Shown: in pieces, positions 1-6,593 of the stretch
How the letters are laid out: every line of letters starts with the position of its first letter
Numbering within the stretch: position 1 is the stretch's first letter
From: an uncultured Nitrososphaerales archaeon
GTDB taxonomy: Archaea; Thermoproteota; Nitrososphaeria; Nitrososphaerales; JAAOZN01
Direction of reading: 5' to 3'
NCBI GenBank assembly: GCA_938029515.1
Contig: CALJAQ010000096.1
Span: forward strand, 1-12,644
DNA length: 12,644 nt
Notes under the pieces: generated by a model
Database searches by the model: none
What the model was told of the DNA's origin: nothing
What the model saw: only the letters and a program-made list of their open reading frames with translations
Position numbers and translations under genes: made by a program

Positions 1-567
1 AGCGGCGTTTCTTGTCGACTCTGTAACCTTAGATCTCTCAGCATCTCGGTAAGGGTAAACGGCTATTAAGGTGTTGCCGTCTTCGAGCACAACTTCACCG
101 CCATCTAAACTTATAGGCTCTTTCATCCCTATGCCAAGGAAGCTTTCGCCTTTTTTAGCCAGCCGCATAACAATTTCTTCACTTCGCAGTTTATCGGTAT
201 CAAATGCTGCTAAAGCTACTTCACTAACTACAGAGGCTAAGTTATATGCGTCGACCAAAGTGTTAATAGTTGGGAGGCCTTTACCGGCCAGAATCCTACG
301 TATGAGCGCTTCTGAAGCAGGCCTATTTTTAGTCGGATCCACACCGATACGCCAGAAGAAGTCCCTGTAGGCTCTAAACGTAGCTACATCCTTAACAGAT
401 TCAAGGGTGTATTTGCCTCTAACTTCAGAGCACACCTTACCCTTAAATTTCTCAAGATCCTCATCAAAAGGCTTAACTACAACACCCCTAACACACCTAA
501 CCAATACACCGACATCAGGAAAACGTTCAGAAACCACCCTATCAATAACTATCCTCAACCCTACCAT
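1..567 (-). CDS. B3/4 domain protein (PheRS beta B3/B4-like), C-terminus cut off by window edge
   Basis: Reading the minus strand from ATG at 567 gives 189 uninterrupted codons that run off the left edge. The sequence resembles stand-alone archaeal proteins carrying the B3/4 fold found in the beta subunit of phenylalanyl-tRNA synthetase. Visible landmarks are an aromatic stretch (FRAYRDFFWRIGVDPTKNRP), then ALIRRILAGKGLPTINTLVD, and near the edge a segment reading SLDGGEVVLEDGNTLIAVYP. Family members are about 220-240 residues, so roughly 35-50 are missing. Stand-alone B3/4 proteins are thought to act on tRNA or mischarged aminoacyl-tRNA, but the role is not settled. An in-frame TAG lies a few codons upstream of the chosen ATG and supports it; no strong Shine-Dalgarno site precedes it. 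The gene is divergent from tRNA-Thr. Confidence 0.82.
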   Translation of the reverse strand, partial: MVGLRIVIDRVVSERFPDVGVLVRCVRGVVVKPFDEDLEKFKGKVCSEVRGKYTLESVKDVATFRAYRDFFWRIGVDPTKNRPASEALIRRILAGKGLPTINTLVDAYNLASVVSEVALAAFDTDKLRSEEIVMRLAKKGESFLGIGMKEPISLDGGEVVLEDGNTLIAVYPYRDAERSKVTESTRNAA

Positions 568-590
568 CCAAAGAAGACGCGCCTACAATC

Positions 591-599
591 CTTAAAACC
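591..599 (+). promoter_or_regulatory. Probable TATA box for tRNA-Thr
   Basis: The AT-rich box cttaaaacc is centred about 30 nt upstream of the mature tRNA 5' end, the usual archaeal distance. Read on the other strand, the same patch (ggttttaag) lies about 28 nt upstream of the B3/4 gene start, so it may serve both directions. Called from position and composition only. Confidence 0.5.
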
Positions 600-624
600 T
601 TAACCCACAGAACCTAATAGCAGC

Positions 625-699
625 GCCCCAGTAGCTCAGCCTGGTTAGAGCGCCGCTCTGGTAAGGCGGAGGTCCCGGGTTCAAAGCCCGGCTGGGGCT
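625..699 (+). tRNA. tRNA-Thr (anticodon GGT)
   Basis: A complete cloverleaf can be folded by eye. The 7-bp acceptor stem pairs GCCCCAG with CTGGGGC, followed by a T discriminator base. The D stem pairs GCTC with GAGC. The anticodon stem pairs CCGCT with GGCGG around the loop CTGGTAA, giving anticodon GGT, which reads ACC/ACT (Thr). The variable loop is AGGTC, and the T stem pairs CCGGG with CCCGG around TTCAAAG. No intron is seen and CCA is not encoded, as is common in archaea. The gene sits directly upstream of a decayed integrase, which suggests its 3' end once served as an attachment site. Confidence 0.96.
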
Positions 700-818
700 T
701 TAAACCACAAGTATAAAAGTGCCTCTTCCTACACCTAGAGTGTAGTCAGGCAAGCAGCGATTGATATCTATAATTTCAAAGTTGAGTTAGGGTTACTGAA
801 AGAAGGCTACACAACCAT

Positions 819-1190
819 TTGACTGATAGAAATAGGGTGCTCATTCTCGAGTTTGAGAGGCAGCTCTTTTCCGAAGGTTTATCAAATGTTGGGGTTGAAA
901 AATATATTGAAGAGCTGGGGGATTGGTGAGACCCTCGGCGAAGAGTTTGCTAATGCTTCAAAGGAGGATACAGAGGAGCGTGCATAAGGTTGAGGGGAGC
1001 TGCTACTCTCATTGGACGAAGCATGATTATAAGGTGGTGTTGACGAGGTTTTACAAATGGTTGAAGAGAAGTAATGAAGAGTACCGTAAAAGGGAAGTTG
1101 ATAAACCACAAAGTTGAAAGACTGGATCTACCCGAGGAGCTTATCACAGAGGACGGAGTTATGAGGTTAGTTAATGCCTGTGACAACTAG
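819..1190 (+). pseudogene. Decayed archaeal tyrosine integrase, N-terminal part only
   Basis: Pieces of one protein are spread over three frames. Frame one (819-926) reads FERQLFSEGLSNVGVEKYIE and hits TGA at 927. Frame two (922-984) reads LGEEFANASKEDTEERA and hits TAA at 985. Frame three (to 1117) reads CYSHWTKHDYKVVLTRFYKW and ends in TGA. The first frame resumes at 1113 with VERLDLPEELITEDGVMRLV and stops at TAG 1188. In this order the pieces match the N-terminal SAM-like DNA-binding domain and linker of archaeal XerA/phage-type integrases. The catalytic core with the R...HxxR...Y residues is absent. At least three frameshifts make this a pseudogene. It lies about 120 nt downstream of tRNA-Thr and is probably the relic of an element integrated there. 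Confidence 0.75.
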
Positions 1191-1215
1191 AGGGCTGTCA
1201 AGAAGGGCGAACTGA

Positions 1216-1434
1216 ATGGCCATCCACCGTGACGACTACCGTTCATACAACATCCTCGACGGAGCCTTCACACACGAGTCTGTCAACCATAGCTTCGGTA
1301 AATATGCCAAAGAAGGAGACATCCACACAGATTCAGTCTTATGCGGCTCACTTCCGGCAACTCAAAAGCCTGCTTTAGTTAAAGCGCTAATTGCTCAGCG
1401 AACCAAGACGATGGGTAAAGCATTTTACCTTTAA
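1216..1434 (+). pseudogene. Fragment resembling an IS1595-type transposase C-terminal part
   Basis: The 72-codon ORF reads DDYRSYN near its start, then HESVNHSFGKYAKEGDIHTD. This resembles the region of IS1595-family (ISXO2-like) DDE transposases where an Asp near a Y-x-S/T-Y-N motif is followed by VNHS, GEY and the HTN motif. Here the last is HTD. After about residue 42 the resemblance stops and the tail has no clear counterpart; a different frame near 1340 reads RFSLMRL, which could be shifted transposase sequence. There is no upstream catalytic portion, and terminal inverted repeats were not found by eye. It directly follows the integrase relic, so the two may be a nested insertion. The family call rests on remembered motifs, so confidence is moderate. 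Confidence 0.5.
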
Positions 1435-1642
1435 CAATAGTAACGTTTGAGGCTTCGACTTTCGTTAACCTTTTTGACGTTCTCATCTCCAAATACAATT
1501 AACTGCTTCCTTGTTTTTAATGCTTCCTCCACGCCCCTCCCTTGACTGTCACATCAAGTTCCAGCATAAAGCTATGCACATCTTCTCTCCAGACCAGCGC
1601 ATAAAGCTCTAACGTTTCAGCAGCCTGCATAAGATATCTCAT
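1431..1642 (-). pseudogene. Unrecognised frameshifted minus-strand ORF
   Basis: From ATG at 1642 the minus strand encodes 41 residues (beginning MRYLMQAAETLELYALVWRE) before TAA at 1519-1517. A second frame overlaps its end and continues with EEALKTRKQLIVFGDENVKK to TAA at 1433-1431. Joined by one frameshift near 1540 these would make a protein of about 70 residues with alternating charged and hydrophobic segments that look coding-like. I do not recognise the family. Its far end overlaps the transposase-like fragment on the other strand. It could be cargo of the decayed element or chance; evidence is composition and frame continuity only. Confidence 0.3.
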
Positions 1643-1839
1643 CAGTAATTATGTGTCTTATAGCTCAAAATAAACCGTCTTCCTTTCCAAACGCTTTTTA
1701 CGCCGCTATCTTTTATTGACCTAATACAGTTATATATAAACTTTTGAAGCCTTCTAGCGTGTTGAAGAATAGGAAACCATAACACGGTCAGGCATCTTAG
1801 GCGCCCCGAGCTGCTGCGTCCAACTACTCGTTAAGTTGA
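1643..1839. other. Intergenic stretch at the end of the decayed element
   Basis: No convincing protein is seen here on either strand. The stretch holds a strong AT box (1730-1740). Together with the upstream relics it completes the roughly 1.1-kb gene-poor zone between tRNA-Thr and the thiolase operon. I looked for a repeat of the tRNA-Thr 3' end that would mark the far attachment site and did not see one. Confidence 0.5.
1730..1740 (+). promoter_or_regulatory. Strong TATA box, probable promoter of the zinc-ribbon/thiolase operon
   Basis: The sequence ttatatataaa is the best match to an archaeal TATA box in the window. A transcript starting about 25 nt downstream (near 1765) would run into the small zinc-ribbon ORF at 1840 and the thiolase-like gene at 2008, with a leader of roughly 75 nt. 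The box could instead drive an unseen short RNA. Confidence 0.5.
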
Positions 1840-2001
1840 TTGGGCATCCTGGATGCGAAACAAACATATTGCCCCTTCTGTGGGCGTATAGGTGACTGCA
1901 TCAAAGCTCTAAGCCAATATGGGTGGCTCCTCATAGGTAAAATAATCTCGCCTTACTATGATAAAAGTTATGTATGTGTTTTATGTGAATTCGGGTTGTG
2001 A
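1840..2001 (+). CDS. Small zinc-ribbon protein (53 aa)
   Basis: Starting at TTG 1840, just after an in-frame TGA, an open frame of 53 codons ends at TGA 1999-2001, 6 nt before the thiolase-like ATG. It contains CPFCGRIGDC (Cys 11, 14 and 20) and VCVLCE (Cys 46 and 49). Two CxxC knuckles about 30 residues apart are what one expects of a single-zinc ribbon. The regular spacing and tight join to the next gene argue against chance. It may be a regulator or accessory protein of the thiolase/DUF35 pair, but no named family is recognised. The start is uncertain: there is no ATG in frame and the Shine-Dalgarno signal is poor. It could also be a remnant of a larger zinc protein. Confidence 0.5.
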   Translation: MGILDAKQTYCPFCGRIGDCIKALSQYGWLLIGKIISPYYDKSYVCVLCEFGL

Positions 2002-2007
2002 TATTTG

Positions 2008-3207
2008 ATGCGAGGAAAGGTTGCTGTAGTGGGTTATGGTGAGACTCCCTATGATAGGGCTAGGGTTGAAAGGGGGCAGCCTAGGTTGACTGCAGAGGAG
2101 TATGCTAGTTGGGCTATGGATCTTGCTTTAAAGAACGCTGGCCTTTCTAAATCCGATTTTGATGGTCAAGGCTTGGGTGTAGCTGGGACGATCTATCCGC
2201 ATGCTGAGATCTGGTCTGCAGAGGTAGTACAGAACCTCGGTATAACCCCTAAAATGATCATAAGGGCGGATCAAGGGGGTGCTTCGGCAGCATCCCTTCT
2301 TACTCAAAGCGCTTTGGCTATAAACGCGGGCATCGTGGATATGTTTCTCTGTATAGTGGCAGATGCGCCTCTCTCGATGCCTACAGCTAGCGCTTCTGGT
2401 GCTAGAACTTGGAGGTATGAAAACGACTATATGCTTCCTTTCGGTATGATGGGGCCTAACAGCATATTCGCCTTCATAATGAGGAGGCATATGCATCAGT
2501 ATGGGACGAAGAGGGAGCATACAGGTAAGATAGCTGTAACTCAGAGGTATCATGCCTCAATGAATCCTGTGGCGTATCTTAAGGCGCCTATGACTATGGA
2601 TGAATATCTTAGCTCAAGGGTTATCGCTGATCCCATACATCTGCTTGACTGCTGCATTTCAGTGAATGGTGGATTAGCGTTTATCTTAGCGTCGAAAGAG
2701 AAGGCGAAGCAGATCACAGACAAACCTGTTTATCTAATGGGCTTCGGCGAATGTGACAACTATATGCATGGTTCAAAGAATAGACCAGATGTAACCTACT
2801 TGGGTATAGTGAAGGCGGCGCCAGACGCATATCAGATGGCTGGAATAAAGCCTCAAGACGCATCATTTGTTGAAATTTACGATGACTACACAATAGCTGT
2901 GTTGATGCAGCTAGAAGATCTAGGCTTCTGCAAGAAAGGTGAAGGGGGGAAGTTTGTGGAGCAGACAGATATATCTGTAAATGGGCAGCTACCGGTAAAT
3001 ACGCATGGAGGGCAGCTTTCAGCCGGTCAAGCTGGAATAGGGGGTGGATGCTCACACATAGTGGAGGCTGTTAGGCAGTTGAGGGAAGAAGCTGGGCAAC
3101 GTCAAGTCAAAGACCCTAAGATCGGAATAGTTACTGCTATAGGCGGATTAGCTTACGGAGTTAACTTGGTGCATAATATAGTCATGGTGTTTGGTAAGGA
3201 GGTGTGA
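2008..3207 (+). CDS. Thiolase-superfamily protein (lipid-transfer/Ltp2-like), lacking the thiolase cysteines
   Basis: The 399-residue protein has the two-lobed thiolase fold signature: KVAVVGYGETPY at the N-terminus, a first-half loop DQGGASAASL (88-97), EIYDDYTIAVLMQLEDLGFC (289-308), VNTHGG with His333, and a C-terminal TAIGGLAYG. True thiolases carry a nucleophilic Cys in the first-half loop and a second Cys in the C-terminal glycine motif; here both places hold Gly/Ala/Thr. The GHPxGATG-like site reads GQAGIGGG. This fits the thiolase-like lipid-transfer proteins, including the Ltp2 aldolases, which pair with a DUF35 protein and cleave CoA-thioester side chains. The next gene is such a DUF35 protein. 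An aldolase is therefore a reasonable guess, though acyltransfer cannot be excluded. ATG 2008 was chosen over the adjacent TTG 2005. Confidence 0.9.
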   Translation: MRGKVAVVGYGETPYDRARVERGQPRLTAEEYASWAMDLALKNAGLSKSDFDGQGLGVAGTIYPHAEIWSAEVVQNLGITPKMIIRADQGGASAASLLTQSALAINAGIVDMFLCIVADAPLSMPTASASGARTWRYENDYMLPFGMMGPNSIFAFIMRRHMHQYGTKREHTGKIAVTQRYHASMNPVAYLKAPMTMDEYLSSRVIADPIHLLDCCISVNGGLAFILASKEKAKQITDKPVYLMGFGECDNYMHGSKNRPDVTYLGIVKAAPDAYQMAGIKPQDASFVEIYDDYTIAVLMQLEDLGFCKKGEGGKFVEQTDISVNGQLPVNTHGGQLSAGQAGIGGGCSHIVEAVRQLREEAGQRQVKDPKIGIVTAIGGLAYGVNLVHNIVMVFGKEV

Positions 3208-3213
3208 GAGGTT

Positions 3214-3660
3214 ATGTCAGCTTCTTCAGAGACAGCCGAACAGTATTGGTCTTGGACTAAGCCTGAGATCACCTCGCTCAACAAACCGTTTTGGGATGGG
3301 TTGAAAAGGCGTGAGCTGCTAATACAGAGGTGCAAGAAGTGTGGGGAGCATCAATGGTACGCTAGAGCTAACTGCATCCACTGCGGCTCGAGGGAGTTGG
3401 AGTGGGTTAAATCGAGTGGTAAAGGTAAGATCTACTCCTACACCATTATAAACATGGTTGTGGGAAATTCTCCGATATTCAACAAAGAGCTGCCTTACGC
3501 GGTAGCTTTAGTTGAGCTGGATGAGGGGCCGAGGATGTACGCGATGATGACTGACTGCTATCTAAGTGATGTGAAGATAGATGCGCCAGTAGAAGTAGTC
3601 TTCAAAGATGTGGCATCCGATTTAACTATACCTATGTTCAGACCAGCAAAGAGCCAATAG
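3214..3660 (+). CDS. DUF35 zinc-ribbon/OB-fold protein (ChsH2-type partner)
   Basis: The 148-residue protein has the family layout. An N-terminal helix region contains NKPFWDGL. A rubredoxin-like zinc ribbon follows with Cys40, Cys43, Cys54 and Cys57 (CKKCG...CIHCG). An OB-fold comes next, including SGKGKIYSYTIIN and LPYAVALVELDEGPRMYA. DUF35 proteins form complexes with thiolase-superfamily enzymes and help bind the acyl-CoA; known cases are the archaeal thiolase/HMG-CoA synthase complex and the steroid side-chain aldolase Ltp2-ChsH2. Its ATG lies 6 nt after the thiolase-like stop, and a strong aaggaggtg lies inside that gene's 3' end, so the two are co-transcribed. All four zinc ligands are present. 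Confidence 0.92.
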   Translation: MSASSETAEQYWSWTKPEITSLNKPFWDGLKRRELLIQRCKKCGEHQWYARANCIHCGSRELEWVKSSGKGKIYSYTIINMVVGNSPIFNKELPYAVALVELDEGPRMYAMMTDCYLSDVKIDAPVEVVFKDVASDLTIPMFRPAKSQ

Positions 3661-3669
3661 AAGGGGCTC

Positions 3670-3948
3670 TTAGCCTCCTGCTATAAGAGGTGCTATAGAG
3701 ACTTCATCACCCTCTTTTAGAGGAGAGGTTAAGTCGTCGGCAGCTTTACCGTTAATCAGGAGCATAACAAGCGGTTTAAACTCACCTAACCTATCATAAA
3801 ATAGGTTGCGGAGTGGGGCGTCATACTTTAGTAGCAGGAAGTCGATTAAGTTCTTTAGGGTAGCAGTATCCTCCAAAGATATAACTTCGAATTTCTTATG
3901 TGTAGCAGAGGAGGAGGAGCCGAAGTATCTCACAGTAACGCTCTTCAT
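3670..3948 (-). CDS. MoaD/ThiS-family sulfur carrier, probably for molybdo/tungstopterin synthesis
   Basis: The 92-residue product begins MKSVTVRYFGSSSS, has the beta-grasp pattern and ends in PLIAGG. The terminal Gly-Gly is the site that is adenylated and thiocarboxylated in MoaD/ThiS proteins. The segment LVMLLINGKAADDLTSPLKE followed by GDEVSIAP is typical. ATG 3948 was preferred because gaaggtg precedes it at good spacing; a longer reading from 3993 adds 15 residues but has no Shine-Dalgarno site. The gene is convergent with the DUF35 gene (9 nt apart) and divergent from the ferredoxin/AOR operon. MoaD-like genes are often found beside tungsten aldehyde oxidoreductases, where they supply the dithiolene sulfur. 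ThiS (thiazole) or a protein-modifier role remains possible. Confidence 0.87.
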   Translation of the reverse strand: MKSVTVRYFGSSSSATHKKFEVISLEDTATLKNLIDFLLLKYDAPLRNLFYDRLGEFKPLVMLLINGKAADDLTSPLKEGDEVSIAPLIAGG

Positions 3949-4094
3949 CTCAGCACCTTCTTGACGACATACGTTAAAGGATGTTTTATCCATTACTATT
4001 TGATGGGAAACTAGCAGATGCTTTGCATTTACGGCAGCAAAAGGTAATAATAGTGGTTAGAATAAGTAACTGTAGTAGAAAGGGTGTAGAGTGA

Positions 4095-4583
4095 ATGAAG
4101 ATTCTAGATGTTTTTCCAGAGAGATGCACAGGGTGCCAAGCATGCATGCTAGCCTGCAGCTTCGCTACGGTAGGTGCCTTCTCTTTGACAAAGGCGAGGA
4201 TTAGAGTTGCTAAGTTTGAAGAGGATGGTGTGGATGTTCCTATGCCTTGTTTCCACTGTGAGAAGGCACCTTGCTTAGCGGTATGCCCAACAAGGGCGCT
4301 CTACCGTGATAAAGATACTGATGCGGTGATGCTGGATCAGAATAAATGTATAGGGTGTAGGCTTTGCATGATAGCTTGCCCCTTCGGCGCTGTACACTAC
4401 GATGGAGTCAATAAGATTGTGTATAAATGTGATCTATGCTACGGCGATCCAGCTTGCGTGAGATTCTGTGAGACGAAGGCGATAGTTTACGACACCCCAG
4501 AGAGGCTTGCTCAGCTGAGGTGGGAGGGTAAAGCACATGAAGTCGCCGCAGCGGTTAAAGAAAAGGCTTTAGTAAGGAGGTGA
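4095..4583 (+). CDS. Polyferredoxin electron-transfer subunit with four predicted [4Fe-4S] clusters
   Basis: The 162-residue protein has sixteen cysteines in four groups: CTGCQACMLAC (11-21), CFHCEKAPCLAVC (about 52-64), CIGCRLCMIAC, and CDLCYGDPACVRFC. This is the pattern of the iron-sulfur subunits of the HycB/CooF/DmsB type, predicting four [4Fe-4S] clusters. Similar ferredoxin-like subunits are encoded next to some aldehyde ferredoxin oxidoreductases, for example the AorA subunit of bacterial AorABC complexes, where they form an electron wire. The stop overlaps the possible GTG of the oxidoreductase gene, and the GGAGGTGA at the end of this gene serves as that gene's ribosome site. Tight coupling implies a complex. 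There is no signal peptide, so it is cytoplasmic. Confidence 0.93.
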   Translation: MKILDVFPERCTGCQACMLACSFATVGAFSLTKARIRVAKFEEDGVDVPMPCFHCEKAPCLAVCPTRALYRDKDTDAVMLDQNKCIGCRLCMIACPFGAVHYDGVNKIVYKCDLCYGDPACVRFCETKAIVYDTPERLAQLRWEGKAHEVAAAVKEKALVRR

Positions 4584-4588
4584 AAGGA

Positions 4589-6589
4589 TTGAACAGATTC
4601 AAATACGGTGGTTACGCTGGACAGCAGCTTAGAATAGATTTAACAAAGGGTCAGGTAAAGAAGTTGCCTCAGTCAGAAGAAGAGTGCGCCCTTTACTTAG
4701 GCGGCAGGGGGTTAGATGCTAAAATCCTCTACAATGAACTACCAGTAGATGCTGAGCCACTCGGCCCGGATAATATACTCTGTTTTTCAGCAGGCCCTAT
4801 AGTTGGGTTGCTCGGACCCACCACTGGCAGAATGAATGTTGCAGCTAAGTCACCTCTTACTGGAATTTACGGCAACTCAAATGTCGGCGCTTATTTAGGC
4901 GCTGAGTTAAAGATGTCTGGTTACGACGACGTAGTAATTAAAGGTAGGGCTGAGAAGCCGTCTTACATTTATGTACGCGATGACCACGTTGAGGTCAGAG
5001 ACGCTTCACACCTATGGGGCAAGAACGTCATCGAAACGACTAGAATCCTACAAGAAGATTTGGGTGAAGAATTTAGAGTAGCAGCTGTTGGGAGAGCTGC
5101 TGAGAACGGTGTGCTCTTCGCTAACATAATGTTCGACTACTGGGAGGCTGCTGGAAGAACGGGTTTAGGTGCGGTTATGGCTTCTAAAAACATCAAAGCT
5201 ATAGCAGCGAAGGGCAGTGGAGAACTTTCTGTCTACGATCCTAAACGGTATCTAGAGGTAGCCACTGAGGCTTGGAAGGCTGTGGAGGAGGACCCTGGTT
5301 TTCAGACCGGCGAGCACTCAGCTTTAGGAACACCGGTTGTGCTTATGCTCGGTAATGTTCAAGGTTGGCTTCCGGTCAGAAACTTTTTGGAGAACTATTT
5401 TGAGTACGCTGAGAATATAAGCGCTGAAGAGTTCAGAGATAGGTTTTCTACTAAAAAGACTCCTATACCAGGCGGTAGGGCTTGTATGTCTTGTCCAAAT
5501 AGATGTAAGAGGTATGGGGTTATAGATTCGGGCAAATATGTCGGTACTAAGGGTGGTTTAGAGTTTGAAGCTGTCGGCGGATTTGGTCCTAAGTGTGGTG
5601 TAGGTGAGCTTGAAGCGGTTTTCCACGCAGCTATGCTCGCTAACGACTACGGTATGGACGCCATCTCTCTAAGCAGCACGATAGCTTTCCTCATGGAGAT
5701 GAGGGAAAAGGGGTTAATCTCGAGAGAAGACCTCGATGGCGTGGATCTAAGGTTCGGCGACTCAGACGCTATGATAGAGGCGATACATAAAATTGGTAGA
5801 GTAGAAGGTAAACTTGGTAAGCTCGGCTCTATGGGTGTAGATAGAGCTGCTAAAGCTATAGGGAATGGGGCTGAACGCTGGGTTACAACGGTTAAGGGGC
5901 TTGAAACAATATCTACCGACCCAAGGGTCTCGACAGGCTTCGGCTTCGGATACGCAGTTGCAAGCAGAGGCTCAGACCACCTTAGAGCACATCCAGTAAT
6001 AGAGATGGTTGCACCATATAGGAAGGTTGCTGAAGAGCTCTTCGGTTCCCCAGAAGTCTGCACATTATCAAGATATGGTGGTAGAGCGAAGATGGTTTAT
6101 TGGCATGAAAATATGGCTGCGATAACCGACTCCATAGGCTCCTGCAGATTTATGCACGCCTCATACTACGCACTCTACCCAATACCAGAGATGATGGCTA
6201 AGTATGGCCTCCGGCGTGGGAAAGAAGTGCACTCAATAAAATACCACGAGTGGATATCAGCGGCAACAGGCATACCACTAACATACGAGGAGCTCGTATC
6301 AACAGGTGAAAGAATAATCACATTAGAAAGAGCCTTAAATACAAAGTTTGGAGTAAGAAGGCAGCACGACACACTCCCAAGAAGATTCCTTGAAGAGCCT
6401 GTTGCTAATGGACCATATAAAGGTGCGGTATTCAAGAAAGAGGCGCTCGAAGCACTACTTGACGAATACTACGATTTAAGAGGGTGGGACAAAGAGACTG
6501 GCTTAATAAAGGAGGAGACTCTTAAGAGGTTACGCATGCTCGATATCTACGACGATCTTAAGAAGATGGGCCTATTAGCAGGAGGTTAA
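4589..6589 (+). CDS. aor: Tungsten-type aldehyde:ferredoxin oxidoreductase (AOR family)
   Basis: The 666-residue product has the AOR N-terminal domain (YGGYAGQQLRIDLTKG, GGRGLDAKILYNEL, GRMNVAAKSPLTG, AAGRTGLGAVMASKNIKAIA) and the AOR C-terminal domains. The [4Fe-4S] ligands read CMSCPNRC (Cys 299, 302 and 306), with the fourth Cys in DSIGSC (Cys 519); the Asp of this motif lies at the tungstopterin in known structures. These enzymes oxidise aldehydes to acids and reduce ferredoxin in the cytoplasm. Length is a little above the usual 600-620. TTG 4589 was chosen because GGAGGTGA ends 5 nt before it; GTG at 4580 would add three residues but lacks a ribosome site. The subfamily and substrate cannot be named from sequence. 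The upstream polyferredoxin is its likely electron acceptor. Confidence 0.94.
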   Translation: MNRFKYGGYAGQQLRIDLTKGQVKKLPQSEEECALYLGGRGLDAKILYNELPVDAEPLGPDNILCFSAGPIVGLLGPTTGRMNVAAKSPLTGIYGNSNVGAYLGAELKMSGYDDVVIKGRAEKPSYIYVRDDHVEVRDASHLWGKNVIETTRILQEDLGEEFRVAAVGRAAENGVLFANIMFDYWEAAGRTGLGAVMASKNIKAIAAKGSGELSVYDPKRYLEVATEAWKAVEEDPGFQTGEHSALGTPVVLMLGNVQGWLPVRNFLENYFEYAENISAEEFRDRFSTKKTPIPGGRACMSCPNRCKRYGVIDSGKYVGTKGGLEFEAVGGFGPKCGVGELEAVFHAAMLANDYGMDAISLSSTIAFLMEMREKGLISREDLDGVDLRFGDSDAMIEAIHKIGRVEGKLGKLGSMGVDRAAKAIGNGAERWVTTVKGLETISTDPRVSTGFGFGYAVASRGSDHLRAHPVIEMVAPYRKVAEELFGSPEVCTLSRYGGRAKMVYWHENMAAITDSIGSCRFMHASYYALYPIPEMMAKYGLRRGKEVHSIKYHEWISAATGIPLTYEELVSTGERIITLERALNTKFGVRRQHDTLPRRFLEEPVANGPYKGAVFKKEALEALLDEYYDLRGWDKETGLIKEETLKRLRMLDIYDDLKKMGLLAGG

Positions 6590-6593
6590 TCGA

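Noticed and set aside
71..595. Plus-strand open frames at the left edge
   Set aside because: They are antisense to the B3/4-domain gene, which has recognisable family sequence on the minus strand; the plus-strand products are low-complexity Ser/Thr/Pro-rich.
882..1186. Minus-strand open frames opposite the integrase relic
   Set aside because: They are shadows of sequence that matches integrase on the plus strand and resemble no protein family.
700..2000. Copy of the tRNA-Thr 3' end as a far attachment site
   Set aside because: Reading the stretch, no repeat of the T-arm/acceptor sequence was found; a short gcgcccc match near 1800 is only 7 nt and is from the tRNA 5' side.
5647..6435. Minus-strand open frames within the aldehyde oxidoreductase gene
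   Set aside because: They are shadows of a clear AOR coding sequence with conserved motifs throughout.
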